64,000 bases of DNA from Lentibacillus sp. JNUCC-1 (GCF_009741735.1 NZ_WHOH01000001.1:62001-126000), one strand, 5' to 3'; positions 1 to 10,779 are shown, counted from the first letter of the stretch. Notes: a model not told the origin generated them from the sequence alone. Program-made: numbers and translations.

Positions 1-873
<873 letters not shown>

Positions 874-1038
874 TTATCTTCCTATTGTCTCGTTTAGACT
901 GCCCAAATCCAGAGTAAATACTGTACTTTCTTTTGTCCTTTTCCCTTTACATGATGATCTTAATCTAAGATGCTGAATTTGAAAGTCTGTAACACTCCGG
1001 TTAAGGGAAATGACTGGTACAATGTTTAATCCAATTTA

Positions 1039-1067
1039 ATTCTAAACTTATTTTTATATATGGTCAA
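1039..1067 (-). promoter_or_regulatory. Candidate sigma-A promoter for pdhA
   Basis: On the minus strand TTGACC (1062-1067) is followed by a 17-bp spacer and TAGAAT (1039-1044). It would give a leader of about 180 bases before the pdhA TTG. The rest of the 853-1217 gap shows only AT-rich sequence and the ykyA terminator. Assignment is from the hexamers alone. Confidence 0.45.
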
Positions 1068-1173
1068 TCATATTGTCTTGCTGATATTTTTATTTGTTAT
1101 ACGCGCTGTCGTGAAGCGCTTGCCTACTCCTTTAAACTGTTATACTTTTTATTAAAACTGTACTACTAAAGAT

Positions 1174-1206
1174 AAAAAAGAACAGAATCACATGGTGATT
1201 CCGTTC
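1174..1206 (-). terminator. Terminator of ykyA
   Basis: Minus-strand hairpin GAACGGAATCACC / GGTGATTCTGTTC-type stem around CATG, followed by a run of six T. It begins just after the ykyA stop codon. Confidence 0.7.
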
Positions 1207-1217
1207 ATCAGCTTACT

Positions 1218-1886
1218 CTATTTTTTTTCAGAGCTTTCAACTTCGATTCCTGCCGCATCATAAAATGCTTTTTTAAGTTCATTATATTTAACAGTATGTT
1301 CATTAAACGTTTCATTGGCTTCGAGAACAGCCTGGTAGCTTTCATTTACTTTGCTGATTTGTTCGGATAACTGTTCTTGTTCAAGATCTTTATCTTTCAG
1401 CATTGTATACATCTCTTCTTCTTTGTTGAGAGAATCTGTATAAGCGTTATACAACTGGTCATACGCTTCATATCTTTCATCCATGATGGTTGTCATTTCT
1501 TTAGCTTGTTCTTTTACTTTTTCATCTTCTATATCTTTCACCAATGACTCAATTTCACTGAATTCCTTTTTAGCCTTATTAATACTTTCTTTTTCAGTAT
1601 CGAGTTTCTCCCGACGCTGTTCAATAATATCAAGCGCATCATCAGCCAAAGACTTTATTTTATCGAAATCGTCCATGCCAATCTCAATAATTTCTTTGTA
1701 AATAGCTTGTTCTTGTTTTTCCAATTCTACAATTGGTTTTTGCTGAGCTTCAAAGTCTTCTTCCAGTTCAATCGTTTTTTCCAGATGGTCATAAATCTTT
1801 TCACTCGTTGATGTACCTGTACATGCGGACAGAAAACTTATAATCATCATAAATGCAGTAATCAGTATTGTTCGTTTATACGGCAC
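1218..1886 (-). CDS. ykyA: YkyA-family lipoprotein, putative cell-wall binding
   Basis: A 222-residue lipoprotein of the YkyA family, whose role is unknown. The N-terminus has a basic stretch, a hydrophobic core and a lipobox L19-S-A-C22, so it should be diacylated and held on the outer face of the membrane. The rest is almost entirely charged and helical, with heptad-like Glu/Lys/Leu spacing that predicts a long coiled coil. The start is GTG at 1886, preceded by AAGGAGGAGAAATC. Its position between pdhA and def matches B. subtilis ykyA, which supports the name more than any catalytic motif does. It has its own terminator and is probably monocistronic. Confidence 0.85.
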   Translation of the reverse strand: MPYKRTILITAFMMIISFLSACTGTSTSEKIYDHLEKTIELEEDFEAQQKPIVELEKQEQAIYKEIIEIGMDDFDKIKSLADDALDIIEQRREKLDTEKESINKAKKEFSEIESLVKDIEDEKVKEQAKEMTTIMDERYEAYDQLYNAYTDSLNKEEEMYTMLKDKDLEQEQLSEQISKVNESYQAVLEANETFNEHTVKYNELKKAFYDAAGIEVESSEKK

Positions 1887-2137
1887 GATTTCTCCTCCTT
1901 CAATTGCAACTCAAAAAATTATATCACAAAAACAGTTCAAGTAGAATTAATGATATTCAAACAAAGCCTGTTCAAATAAAATAATAACCCTGCTTGTCAT
2001 ATATATGTTAAGATATTAACGTAAATGAATCATTTCAGCAAACAAAAATACACCAAACGTTTCCAATAACGCTTTAGGATTAAACATTTTTAAATAACAT
2101 TTATATTATTGAAAATAGAATGAGGAGTGTTTTATTC

Positions 2138-2689
2138 ATGATTTTGATGAAAGATATTGTAAGAGAAGGGCATTCTGCGTTGCGTGAAGTGGCAAGCAGT
2201 GTCGAGCTGCCTGTTTCGGAAGAAAACCAGGCCCTTCTGGACGACATGATGACATTTTTGAAAAACAGCCAGGACGAAGAAATAGCTGAAAAATACGAAC
2301 TGCGCTCAGGTGTTGGTCTTGCGGCACCACAATTGGGGATCTGCAAACGTATGATTGTTGTTCATTTTACCGATGCAAAAAATAAGCAGCACAGCTATAA
2401 ATTGGTTAACCCCAAAATAACAAGTCATTCCGTTGAGCAGGCTTACCTTGCGGGTGGAGAGGGTTGTTTATCTGTCGACAGAGCTGTAGAAGGTTATGTA
2501 CCCCGCTATGCACGGATAACGGTTAAAGCCTATGACGAAACTGGCAATCCGCTGAAATTGCGTTTCCGTGATTATGCTGCGATCGTCATTCAGCATGAAA
2601 TTGATCATTTAGATGGCGTTATGTTTTACGATCACATCAACCTGGACAATCCTTATCAAATTCCAGAAAACGCCAAGGAAGTTGATTAA
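2138..2689 (+). CDS. def: Peptide deformylase
   Basis: Removes the N-formyl group from nascent proteins, using a metal ion. All three family motifs are present: GVGLAAPQ (motif 1), EGCLSV (motif 2, metal-binding Cys) and HEIDH (motif 3, two metal-binding His and the catalytic Glu). At 183 residues, with the insertion before motif 1, it fits the type 2 deformylases of Gram-positive bacteria (B. subtilis Def/YkrB). The start at 2138 was chosen over an upstream ATG at 2120 because that ATG overlaps the ribosome site TGAGGAGTG. The gene is monocistronic between ykyA and rpoY, as in B. subtilis. Confidence 0.95.
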   Translation: MILMKDIVREGHSALREVASSVELPVSEENQALLDDMMTFLKNSQDEEIAEKYELRSGVGLAAPQLGICKRMIVVHFTDAKNKQHSYKLVNPKITSHSVEQAYLAGGEGCLSVDRAVEGYVPRYARITVKAYDETGNPLKLRFRDYAAIVIQHEIDHLDGVMFYDHINLDNPYQIPENAKEVD

Positions 2690-2908
2690 TCGTTACAAAT
2701 GTAGGCAATACCTGTATAAGAAAAAACGTTCAGCTAAAAATAACCATTAGACACTGCGCTCATAAGTATGAAACGAGAGGATTCATAGTCATTTTAAAAC
2801 ATTTTTATTTTAAATTAATCCATTTCATATTATACTGGACGTAATAGGGATTGGATCGGTCGAATACTTTTAAGCTTTTCTAAATTCATGAAGGGAGCTG
2901 CTTGTCCC

Positions 2909-3004
2909 ATGTTAAAACGCCTAAGAGAAAAGCTAAAAAAACGTTGGAAAGATTTTTGGGGTAAAGGTCGTGTACCAACAACTTTCGAAAAAGATTCACG
3001 GTGA
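2909..3004 (+). CDS. Possible 31-residue basic small protein
   Basis: Unrecognised small ORF in the def-rpoY gap. It starts MLKRLREKLKKRWKDFWGKG, then a short C-terminal tail ending EKDSR. The first 20 residues are strongly basic with two Trp and one Phe, and would form an amphipathic helix. AAGGGAG lies 10 bases upstream of the ATG. Nothing else in this 427-base gap (2690-3116) is recognisable. Evidence is ribosome site plus composition only; a chance ORF is possible. Confidence 0.4.
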   Translation: MLKRLREKLKKRWKDFWGKGRVPTTFEKDSR

Positions 3005-3116
3005 AACCTATACGATACCATGTGCGGTTAAATATAAACATATTTTCAGCAGACTCGTCTGCAAATAAAACCATACAATTTCAAAGAAATTTCACAAAAA
3101 AGATAGGAGAGATGAA

Positions 3117-3326
3117 ATGATTTATAAAGTATTATATCAGGACCTTCCTGATGAAATCCCCGTTCGTGAACGGACAAAAAGTCTGTATGTAGAGGCTGAA
3201 TCCGAAAGGGAAGTACGCAAAAAATTAAGCGATCGCAATTACAATATTGAATTCATCCACCCATTGGACGACACCCACTTAAAGTTCGAGCAGCAATCCC
3301 CTAATTACAAGTTGGAGAACGTTTAA
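3117..3326 (+). CDS. rpoY: RNA polymerase epsilon subunit
   Basis: A 69-residue protein matching the DUF1447/YkzG family, the small epsilon subunit of Bacillus-group RNA polymerase. It starts MIYKVLYQ and ends in a short acidic/basic tail; the whole protein is the conserved domain. The ribosome site is ATAGGAGAG close to the ATG. It ends 4 bases before rnjA, so the two are almost certainly co-transcribed and translationally linked, the same arrangement as ykzG-rnjA in B. subtilis. Confidence 0.93.
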   Translation: MIYKVLYQDLPDEIPVRERTKSLYVEAESEREVRKKLSDRNYNIEFIHPLDDTHLKFEQQSPNYKLENV

Positions 3327-3330
3327 GATT

Positions 3331-4998
3331 ATGAAATTCGTAAAAAATGATCAAACAGCTGTATTTGCATTGGGTGGATTAGGTGAAATTGGCAAAAATA
3401 CGTATGGTGTCCAATTTCAGGATGAGATTATTTTAATTGATGCTGGTATTAAATTCCCGGAGGATGAACTTTTGGGAATTGATTATGTTATCCCTGACTA
3501 CACGTATCTTGTTCAGAATCAAGATAAAATCAAGGGTCTTTTTATAACCCATGGTCATGAGGACCACATTGGGGGAATTCCTTATTTATTGCGTGAGGTC
3601 AATATTCCGATTTATGCAGGAAAACTTGCTGTCGGATTAATTAAAAACAAACTTGAAGAGCATGGTTTATTGAGAAGCACGAAATTGTATACAATTCAAG
3701 AAGATGATGTTTATAAATTCCGCAAAACATCTGTGTCATTTTTCCGTACAACACACAGTATTCCTGATTCATTTGGTATCGTAGTTAAAACCCCTCCTGG
3801 CAATATTGTTCAGACAGGGGACTTTAAATTTGATTTTACCCCTGTTGGCGAACCTGCCAATATTGCAAGAATGGCAGAAATAGGCAAAGAAGGCGTACTT
3901 TGTTTATTATCTGATAGTACAAACAGTGAAGTTCCTGGTTTTACAATGTCAGAACGGGTTGTCGGACAGAATATTGATGATATATTCAGCAGAATTGACG
4001 GCCGTTTGATCTTTGCAACCTTTGCGTCGAACATCTATCGACTGCAGCAAGTTGTTGAAGCTGCTGTGAAACACAATCGAAAAATTGCTGTCTTTGGACG
4101 CAGTATGGATTCTTCCATTTCTATCGGACAAGAACTCGGCTATATCAAGGCACCGAAAGATACGTTTATCGATGCCAATCAAATTAACCGCCTGCCTGCA
4201 AATGAAGTAACGATTTTGTGTACAGGTTCTCAGGGTGAACCGATGGCTGCATTGTCCAGGATCGCTAATGGAACCCATCGACAGATTCAAATCATACCCG
4301 GTGACACAGTTGTCTTTTCTTCTTCCCCAATACCTGGAAACACAGTCAGTGTAAGCCGGACAATTAATAAATTGTACAGAGCTGGAGCAGACGTTATTCA
4401 TGGCAAATTGAGTGATATTCACACATCTGGACACGGCAGTCAGGAAGAGCAGAAATTGATGCTGCGGTTAATGAAGCCGAAATACTTTATGCCGATCCAC
4501 GGTGAATATCGTATGCTTAAAGAACATATTAACCTGGCATCGTCATGCGATATCGACCCGGACGATTGTTATGTAATGGATAACGGTGATGTGCTTGCTC
4601 TCGGTAAAGACAGTGCCATGATTGCAGGCAAAATTCCATCTGGTTCCATCTATGTAGACGGAAGCGGTATTGGTGATATCGGTAATATTGTTCTTCGTGA
4701 CCGTCGCATTTTATCTGAAGAAGGCCTTGTAATTGTCGTAGTCAGCATCGATATGAAATCCTTTAAGATTGCTTCAGGTCCTGACATCATTTCACGTGGA
4801 TTTGTTTATATGCGTGAATCAGAAGACCTGATCAATGAAGCTCAAAAAATGGTTTCCAAACACTTAAACAAAGTCATGGAACGCCGAACAACACAATGGT
4901 CTGAGATTAAAAATGAAATTACAGATACCATTTCCCCGTTCTTGTACAGTAAAACAAAACGCCGGCCAATGGTATTGCCGATCATTATGGAAGTGTAA
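3331..4998 (+). CDS. rnjA: Ribonuclease J1
   Basis: A 555-residue metallo-beta-lactamase/beta-CASP RNase with 5'-3' exonuclease and endonuclease activity, central to mRNA turnover and rRNA maturation. The HxHxDH metal motif appears as HGHEDHIGG near residue 80, with GDFKFDF and the beta-CASP segments following, and [10 protein letters not shown] plus PIHGEYRML later on. Length equals B. subtilis RNase J1. The start lies 4 bases after rpoY, with TTGGAGAACG serving as ribosome site inside the rpoY end. A strong bidirectional terminator follows. Confidence 0.97.
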   Translation: MKFVKNDQTAVFALGGLGEIGKNTYGVQFQDEIILIDAGIKFPEDELLGIDYVIPDYTYLVQNQDKIKGLFITHGHEDHIGGIPYLLREVNIPIYAGKLAVGLIKNKLEEHGLLRSTKLYTIQEDDVYKFRKTSVSFFRTTHSIPDSFGIVVKTPPGNIVQTGDFKFDFTPVGEPANIARMAEIGKEGVLCLLSDSTNSEVPGFTMSERVVGQNIDDIFSRIDGRLIFATFASNIYRLQQVVEAAVKHNRKIAVFGRSMDSSISIGQELGYIKAPKDTFIDANQINRLPANEVTILCTGSQGEPMAALSRIANGTHRQIQIIPGDTVVFSSSPIPGNTVSVSRTINKLYRAGADVIHGKLSDIHTSGHGSQEEQKLMLRLMKPKYFMPIHGEYRMLKEHINLASSCDIDPDDCYVMDNGDVLALGKDSAMIAGKIPSGSIYVDGSGIGDIGNIVLRDRRILSEEGLVIVVVSIDMKSFKIASGPDIISRGFVYMRESEDLINEAQKMVSKHLNKVMERRTTQWSEIKNEITDTISPFLYSKTKRRPMVLPIIMEV

Positions 4999-4999
4999 T

Positions 5000-5035
5000 A
5001 CAAAAAAAGGATGGCTGCAGCCATCCTTTTTTGTA
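5000..5035. terminator. Bidirectional terminator between rnjA and ktrC
   Basis: Perfect hairpin AAAGGATGGCTGCAGCCATCCTTT with A run on one side and T run on the other. It serves the convergent rnjA and ktrC genes. Confidence 0.9.
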
Positions 5036-5039
5036 TATA

Positions 5040-5702
5040 TTAGTCTATAACCAAATGCTTTTCAAAGCGCGAAATATCCTTATCAGCACCGATTACAATC
5101 ATGATATCACCTTCCCTCAATTCCTCTTCCGCTAGCGGTGATACATTGATATCCGTCCCCCGCTTGATCGCAACAACGTTACATCCATAGTTGGCACGAA
5201 TATCAAGATCCACAAGGGTTTTACCAATCATATGACGGCTTGCCTTAACTTCAACAATACTGTGATCATCTGATAGTTCAAGGTAATCAAGAATGTTATT
5301 AGATATAATACTGTGAGCGATGCGTTTACCCATATCCCGTTCAGGGTGCACAACATGATCTGCACCTATTTTATTCAATATTTTTTCGTGGTAATCATTC
5401 TGGGCCTTTACCGTAATCCTGTTAATCCCTAAATCATTCAAGATAACAGTTGTTAATATGCTCGCTTGGATGTTATCCCCTATCGCTACAATCACATGAT
5501 CAATATTCTTAATACCTAATTCTTTTAACGATGCCTCATCTGTTGAATCTGCCACAACAGCATATGTAGCAATATTTTTAAACTCATTTATCTTATCTTC
5601 ATCATTATCTATGGCCAGAACGTCCATACCTTCTCTGCTGAGTTCACGGCATATACTTCCCCCAAAGCGTCCAAGGCCAATAACAGCAAATTCACGTTTC
5701 AT
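5040..5702 (-). CDS. ktrC: K+ uptake regulatory subunit KtrC (RCK protein)
   Basis: Cytosolic gating ring subunit of a Ktr potassium transporter. The N-terminal RCK_N Rossmann fold shows the nucleotide motif GLGRFGGS at residues 8-15, with the acidic residue closing the second strand in AIDND. An RCK_C (TrkA_C) domain covers about residues 135-220; in this family that domain binds c-di-AMP. The start at 5702 is preceded by TGGAGGAAG; an upstream in-frame ATG at 5726 lacks a ribosome site. Being convergent with rnjA is the B. subtilis ykqB (ktrC) context. The matching membrane subunit is probably ktrD at 24.2-25.6 kb. Confidence 0.92.
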   Translation of the reverse strand: MKREFAVIGLGRFGGSICRELSREGMDVLAIDNDEDKINEFKNIATYAVVADSTDEASLKELGIKNIDHVIVAIGDNIQASILTTVILNDLGINRITVKAQNDYHEKILNKIGADHVVHPERDMGKRIAHSIISNNILDYLELSDDHSIVEVKASRHMIGKTLVDLDIRANYGCNVVAIKRGTDINVSPLAEEELREGDIMIVIGADKDISRFEKHLVID

Positions 5703-5784
5703 ACTGCTTCCTCCAAACAACATCATTTAATTTCAATTTATCATATCACACAATGTTGCAGATGAGCGAGCCTTCCCTCCTCAC

Positions 5785-5825
5785 TTTTAAAAATCACCCC
5801 GGTTACCCGGAGGTGATTTTTAAAA
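5785..5825 (-). terminator. Terminator of the ABC exporter operon
   Basis: Near-perfect hairpin AAAAATCACCCCGG-TTA-CCCGGAGGTGATTTTT just after the downstream ABC gene. It is symmetrical and could also stop transcription the other way. Confidence 0.85.
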
Positions 5826-5826
5826 T

Positions 5827-7668
5827 TTATATGGCATCCAGCATTTCAAATTGAGACTTAACAAGACCAAAGTACTCGCCTCTTTTGGCCATCAGTTGAT
5901 CATGGTTGCCATTTTCAAGCACTTTTCCATTTTCCAGGACATAGATGTTGTCTGATTCCCGAATCGTAGACAGTCTATGGGCAATCATAATCGCTGTTCG
6001 CCCATGGAGCAGACGTTTCAATGCATTCTGTATCTTGACTTCTGTTTCGGTATCGATACTTGCGGTTGCTTCATCCAGAATTAAAATACGAGGGTCGGCA
6101 AGTAAAGCACGTGCAAAAGACATTAATTGCCTTTCTCCCGCTGATAGAATACTGCCGCGCTCTTCCACCTCAGTTTCATAGCCATCAGCCAAACGCTGAA
6201 TAAAGTCATCTGCTCCCACAACTTTAGATGCTCTAATAACCTCCTCGTCTGTCGCATCCGGTTTTCCAAAGCGAATATTCTCCATAATGGTTCCTGAAAA
6301 AATAAATGTATCCTGAAGAACCACACTAATGTTTTGACGTAAACTATCGAGCTGAACATCCCTTAGGTCTTGACCATCGATTTTGACTGAACCTTGTGTG
6401 GGATCGTAAAAACGGCTGATTAAATTGGCGATGGTTGATTTACCGCTTCCTGTATGGCCAACAAGGGCTACAGTATCCCCAGCTTTAATATCAAGCGAAA
6501 TTTCATGGAGTGCAATTCTGTCGCTGTCATATGAAAATTGAACATGATCAAATTCAATATGGCCTTTCATATCGTCAAACACTTTAGCATTCTCTTTTTC
6601 TTCCACATTTGGCTGTTCATCAAGAAATTCGAAAATACGTTCAGATGCTGACATCGCCATTAACAATTGATTGTACATCTGTCCAAGACGTGAGATTGGC
6701 TCCCAAAACATTCCCAGAAAGAAGGCAAATGTAACAAATGTACCAATGGCAATTCCTCCATTTGTCTCTCCTTGCAATATCAAATAGGCCCCATACGAAA
6801 TTAATATTACCGTACCAGCCGCGTTGCTCATTTCCACAAATGGACGGAACATGGCACTTTTCTTACTTGCCACTTGCCAGCTTTTGTATGTGTCATGGTT
6901 CACACCTTCAAAGAATTCCTCGTTTTCTTTTTCCTGGGAAAACGACTGTGTAATTCTAATGCCTTGAATACTTTCATTCAGGTGCGAATTAAGTCGTGAT
7001 TGCTGAATTCGCACGTCCTGCCATGAACGACGTATGTTTTTTCTCAACTTTGTAGAGATATAAAACATGACCGGAATAATAACCATTACCGCCAGTGCGA
7101 GCTTTGGACTCAGAACAAGCAATATAATAACAATCCCGGTGAGTGTTACAACGTCCATTAGCAGGTTAATGATTCCATTCGTAAACAATTCCTGAAGTGA
7201 CGTAATGTCGTTCATTATCCGTACAATAATCGATCCGGCTGAACGCTGATCAAAGAAACGATGGGACAAACGCTGAACATGGCTGAATAAATGTTTGCGA
7301 AGATCATAGATCACGTTCTGACCTAAAATGTTAACCCATTTGATCCGATATATATTTCCTACATAACTCAGTAAATACAAGATACTGATTAACAGCACCA
7401 AGTACGTTAATAAATTGGTATCTTTTTGTTTAATCGCGACATCAATCGCAACTTTACCGATAATGATCGGGACAGCTAGGCGAACGATTGTCGAAACAAG
7501 CATGGCAATAATCGCACCTGGCAGGTATGTTTTAGAATACGGTTTTAAATAAATGAGCAACCGCCACATTTGCTGCCAGTTAAATGGTTTTTCCACCGCT
7601 TGGTCCACTGTGTAATAAAATCGTTTTAGATGGCGGTTGGATTTCGGTTTATCTGTTATTCCTGACAC
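5827..7668 (-). CDS. yknV: ABC exporter half-transporter, YknV-like (catalytic Walker B)
   Basis: A 613-residue half ABC exporter: six membrane helices (about residues 50-340) followed by an ATPase domain. Walker A is GHTGSGKST and Walker B is LILDEATASID with the catalytic Glu present. The signature, however, reads LSAGE instead of LSGGQ. The partner gene just upstream has the reverse defect, so the two should form a heterodimer with one active and one degenerate ATP site, as in the BmrCD/YknUV class. Both genes are 15 bases apart on one transcript. The substrate cannot be deduced. The yknV name is by overall resemblance to the YknU/YknV pair. Confidence 0.88.
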   Translation of the reverse strand: MSGITDKPKSNRHLKRFYYTVDQAVEKPFNWQQMWRLLIYLKPYSKTYLPGAIIAMLVSTIVRLAVPIIIGKVAIDVAIKQKDTNLLTYLVLLISILYLLSYVGNIYRIKWVNILGQNVIYDLRKHLFSHVQRLSHRFFDQRSAGSIIVRIMNDITSLQELFTNGIINLLMDVVTLTGIVIILLVLSPKLALAVMVIIPVMFYISTKLRKNIRRSWQDVRIQQSRLNSHLNESIQGIRITQSFSQEKENEEFFEGVNHDTYKSWQVASKKSAMFRPFVEMSNAAGTVILISYGAYLILQGETNGGIAIGTFVTFAFFLGMFWEPISRLGQMYNQLLMAMSASERIFEFLDEQPNVEEKENAKVFDDMKGHIEFDHVQFSYDSDRIALHEISLDIKAGDTVALVGHTGSGKSTIANLISRFYDPTQGSVKIDGQDLRDVQLDSLRQNISVVLQDTFIFSGTIMENIRFGKPDATDEEVIRASKVVGADDFIQRLADGYETEVEERGSILSAGERQLMSFARALLADPRILILDEATASIDTETEVKIQNALKRLLHGRTAIMIAHRLSTIRESDNIYVLENGKVLENGNHDQLMAKRGEYFGLVKSQFEMLDAI

Positions 7669-7683
7669 GCTTTCTCCCCCTTT

Positions 7684-9432
7684 CTAGTTTGCATGTTCCA
7701 TAATCGCTTCCCGGTCCTGATATTGTATATTGAATATCCGTGTGTATGGTCCACTATTTTCAATTAACTCATCGTGTGTGCCCCGCTCAACGACTTCCCC
7801 TTCATCCAGTACAAGAATTTCGTCTGCGTGTTTTAAAGAGGAAATGCGGTGTGCAATTATAAATGTTGTTCTGCCTTTCATGACTTCTTTTAATGCTTGC
7901 TGAATTTTGAATTCTGTTTCCATGTCTACGGCTGAAGTTGCATCATCTAAAACCAATATACTTGGATCTATACAAATAGCCCGCGCAATGGCAATCCGTT
8001 GTTTTTGTCCTCCAGAAAGTCCCATGCCTCGTTCCCCAAGCAAAGTGGCATACCCGTCTGGCATTTCCATAATAAAGTCATGTGCTTGGGCCCGTTTAGC
8101 CGCATCAATAATTTGTTCATCCGTTAAATCCGGATTTCCATAGGCAATGTTTTCCCTTATCGTGGTAGAAAACAGAAATGGCTCCTGTAAAACAAAGCCA
8201 ATCTGACGGCGCAATGCTTTTAAATCGTAATGCTCTACGGGCTTACCATCAATAAGGATGCGTCCTTCTTCAGGCTCATAAAAGCGAGTGATTAACTGAG
8301 TGATACTCGTTTTCCCCGCACCCGTTGCTCCTATTAATCCAATCGTTTTACCAGGCGGTGCATCTAGATTGATGTCTTTTAAAGCAGAGTCATCATCTAC
8401 AGTATAGGTTAAGGACACGTCTTCAAAGGTAATGTGGCCTTTAATCGGTTTTACAATAGGACTGGAAACCTCTTGAATGTTCTCTGTTGCTTCCAGAATT
8501 TCCAGCAAACGTTCACCAGATGCTTTTGACTGGGAGAACATGTTAACAATAAATCCAAGATTCATCAGTGGCCCGAGTATATACCAAACAAGACTGAAAA
8601 AGGCAACGAGTTCGCCCAATGCAAGACCACCGTTAATGACAAGGTAACCGCCAAAAGCAAGCAATGCTACAGCACAAACGTTACCGATAAACTCCATTAG
8701 CGGAAAATATTTAGACCAGATCAGTGACGTGTTAATATAATTTTGTTTATATGTTTCGTTTTTATCTGAAAACCGTCCAATTTCAAATTCTTCCCGCGCT
8801 AAGGACTTAACCGTGTTAATTCCGCTGATATTCTCTTGCACGCGTGTATTCAAGTGTCCAAATGACTTCCGGATTCGTTTAAAAGCAGGGTGAACTTGCT
8901 GGTCAAATTTATAGACCACTACAGCAAGAAATGGCATGGCTGCCATTGTTACAAGCGCAAGCGGTATTGAATAATAGAACATTACCGCAAGACTGAACAA
9001 AATAAGTGTCGCAACCCTGAGTAATTCAGCAAAGCCGACGGACAAGAAAAAACGAAATCCGTCAACATCAGCTGTTAATCTTGACATCAAATCTCCTGTT
9101 TTTGCATTGTCATAATATTTAAATGACAAAACCTGTAATTTCTCATAAAGCGCTTCTCGTAATCTGTATACAGCAGTAATTCCGAACAGATCACCGAGAT
9201 ATTGATGAAAATACGTTGCAAGCCCTTTGATCAGCATCAGGCCTACAAACACCAATGAAATATAGGGTATAAGTGGATACCGGTCCTTTAAAACAACTTC
9301 ATCAATGGTCATTTGAATAACGATTGGATAAACAACTGTAATTGCTGTTACAAATAGCAAAAAGAACAATGATAAAAAGAACAGTTTTTTATATGGCCAA
9401 TAAAATTGTTTGAGTTTCTTAAATGTATCCAT
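7684..9432 (-). CDS. yknU: ABC exporter half-transporter, YknU-like (degenerate Walker B)
   Basis: A 582-residue half exporter, first gene of the two-gene operon. The membrane domain spans about residues 15-310. The ATPase domain has Walker A GATGAGKTS, a canonical LSGGQKQR signature and H-loop IAHRISSL. Walker B ends LVLDDATSAVD, so Asp replaces the catalytic Glu. The sequence FKKLKQFYWPYKKLFFLS at the start closely resembles B. subtilis YknU. With its neighbour it should build a heterodimer in which this subunit's canonical signature completes the active site and its Asp marks the degenerate one. A GGAGG-type site precedes the ATG at 9432. Confidence 0.88.
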   Translation of the reverse strand: MDTFKKLKQFYWPYKKLFFLSLFFLLFVTAITVVYPIVIQMTIDEVVLKDRYPLIPYISLVFVGLMLIKGLATYFHQYLGDLFGITAVYRLREALYEKLQVLSFKYYDNAKTGDLMSRLTADVDGFRFFLSVGFAELLRVATLILFSLAVMFYYSIPLALVTMAAMPFLAVVVYKFDQQVHPAFKRIRKSFGHLNTRVQENISGINTVKSLAREEFEIGRFSDKNETYKQNYINTSLIWSKYFPLMEFIGNVCAVALLAFGGYLVINGGLALGELVAFFSLVWYILGPLMNLGFIVNMFSQSKASGERLLEILEATENIQEVSSPIVKPIKGHITFEDVSLTYTVDDDSALKDINLDAPPGKTIGLIGATGAGKTSITQLITRFYEPEEGRILIDGKPVEHYDLKALRRQIGFVLQEPFLFSTTIRENIAYGNPDLTDEQIIDAAKRAQAHDFIMEMPDGYATLLGERGMGLSGGQKQRIAIARAICIDPSILVLDDATSAVDMETEFKIQQALKEVMKGRTTFIIAHRISSLKHADEILVLDEGEVVERGTHDELIENSGPYTRIFNIQYQDREAIMEHAN

Positions 9433-9552
9433 TCCCCCACCTCCTCTTTGTTGTTGAATTCATAATATATAATATAACGGATTCCGAAATAAAAAGCTAC
9501 AACTAATGCTTATTTTTTATAAATTTTTTAAACGACTGTTATTTTTGACTTT

Positions 9553-9589
9553 AAAAAAGGCTGTAATGGAGATTGTCCATTTACAGCCT
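9553..9589 (-). terminator. Terminator of ykuV
   Basis: Minus-strand stem GGCTGTAA/TTACAGCC followed by six T, just past the ykuV stop. Confidence 0.8.
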
Positions 9590-9603
9590 GTTACTGGTGT
9601 TTA

Positions 9604-10056
9604 TTATTTAGTTGGCTTTCCGAGTACACGATTAACACGTTTCCGGAGCATTTTCATGCCGCCTCCGCCTGCCTGAAAGTGCCTTAACTGTCCTTCTGCA
9701 TCGAAGACATAATAAGCAGGAACGTACTGGTTATCATAGGCATCTGTTAGTTTATGGTCATTATCAACAAAGATAGGTTGTGTGATATCATGCTCTTTGG
9801 CAACTTCTTCAATTTGCTCCAAATCAAGATCTTTTTCAGATCTGGGCATGTGCACGGCGATGACATTCAGCTCATCTTTATATTCATCCCGAAACTCATT
9901 TACATTCGGCATAGCTTCTTTACAAAGTCCGCAGCTCACAGACCAGTAATGAATTAATGTTGGCTTACCACCGAGCAAATCATCTTTTTTAATTGGATCG
10001 CTGTTCAACCACTTTGTAGCGCCTTCTAATTCTGGCATTTGATCTCTAAGTTTCAT
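9604..10056 (-). CDS. ykuV: Thiol-disulfide oxidoreductase YkuV
   Basis: A 150-residue thioredoxin-fold protein without signal peptide, so cytosolic. The redox motif is CGLC within SVSCGLCKEAMP (about residues 42-45), and the cis-Pro is in QYVPAYYVF. MKLRDQMPELEG and the C-terminal GMKMLRKRVNRVL closely match B. subtilis YkuV, a thiol-disulfide oxidoreductase. It lies downstream of the peroxiredoxin YkuU on the same strand, separated by a terminator hairpin, so it may be expressed both by read-through and alone. A role in recycling thiols with YkuU is inference from neighbourhood. Confidence 0.92.
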   Translation of the reverse strand: MKLRDQMPELEGATKWLNSDPIKKDDLLGGKPTLIHYWSVSCGLCKEAMPNVNEFRDEYKDELNVIAVHMPRSEKDLDLEQIEEVAKEHDITQPIFVDNDHKLTDAYDNQYVPAYYVFDAEGQLRHFQAGGGGMKMLRKRVNRVLGKPTK

Positions 10057-10101
10057 GCTGTGTCCTCCTGTTAAACAAATGTAGTAAAATGCATAACAAA
10101 T

Positions 10102-10140
10102 GAAAAACCGGCTTGTATCTTTAAAAACAGCCGGTCTTTC
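10102..10140 (-). terminator. Terminator between ykuU and ykuV
   Basis: Minus-strand stem ACCGGC/GCCGGT with a loop of about 16 bases and a following T run. Confidence 0.75.
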
Positions 10141-10159
10141 ATTTTAATACAAGCCCATT

Positions 10160-10702
10160 TTATAGCGTTTTTTGACCGGGTTTCCAGTTAGCCGGGCACA
10201 ATCCACCGGTTTGCAAAGCTTGAAGCACACGTAATGTTTCATCGACATCACGGCCAATGTTGTTATGGAATACCGTTTGGTACTGCAGTTCACCTTCCGG
10301 ATTGACGATGAAAAGACCGCGCAATGCAACGCCTTCTTCTTCAATCAGAACGCCGTAGTCTTTGGCTACTGCATGGTTTGTGTCTGCAGCAAGAGGATAT
10401 TGAAGTTCACCAAGGCCGTTATCTTCACGTGACGTGTTGATCCATGCTTTGTGTGTATGAATGGTGTCTGTAGATACACCGATCACTTCTGCGTCCAAGT
10501 CTTCAAACTCATCGTAGCGGTCGGACATTGCAGTGATTTCTGTCGGACATACAAAAGTAAAGTCCATTGGATAGAAGAAAAGAACTGTCCACTTGTCTTC
10601 TTTCATGTTCTCTTCCAGACTGACTTTGCCAAATTCTTTGTTCGGCATGACAGCTTCCATTTCAAAACGAGGTGCTTGTTTACCTACCATTCTTTCTGCC
10701 AT
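10160..10702 (-). CDS. ykuU: 2-Cys peroxiredoxin YkuU
   Basis: A 180-residue typical 2-Cys peroxiredoxin of the AhpC/Prx1 group, reducing peroxides in the cytosol. The peroxidatic Cys is in DFTFVCPTEI (about residue 52) and the resolving Cys in GGLCPANWKPG (about residue 169). Length and ends match B. subtilis YkuU. The start ATG at 10702 has GGAGGGATTAC upstream. ykuV follows on the same strand. A PerR-like operator candidate at 10780-10794 lies in the divergent ykuU/mscS intergenic region. Confidence 0.93.
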   Translation of the reverse strand: MAERMVGKQAPRFEMEAVMPNKEFGKVSLEENMKEDKWTVLFFYPMDFTFVCPTEITAMSDRYDEFEDLDAEVIGVSTDTIHTHKAWINTSREDNGLGELQYPLAADTNHAVAKDYGVLIEEEGVALRGLFIVNPEGELQYQTVFHNNIGRDVDETLRVLQALQTGGLCPANWKPGQKTL

Positions 10703-10779
10703 ATGTAATCCCTCCGAAATAATAATTGGTTTAATTAACGTTCCGATTGAAATTATAACACAGTGGATAAATTAATCAA

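Noticed and set aside
3949..4434. 161-residue frame antisense to rnjA
   Set aside because: Lies wholly inside rnjA, has no ribosome site and no family resemblance; shadow of the real gene.
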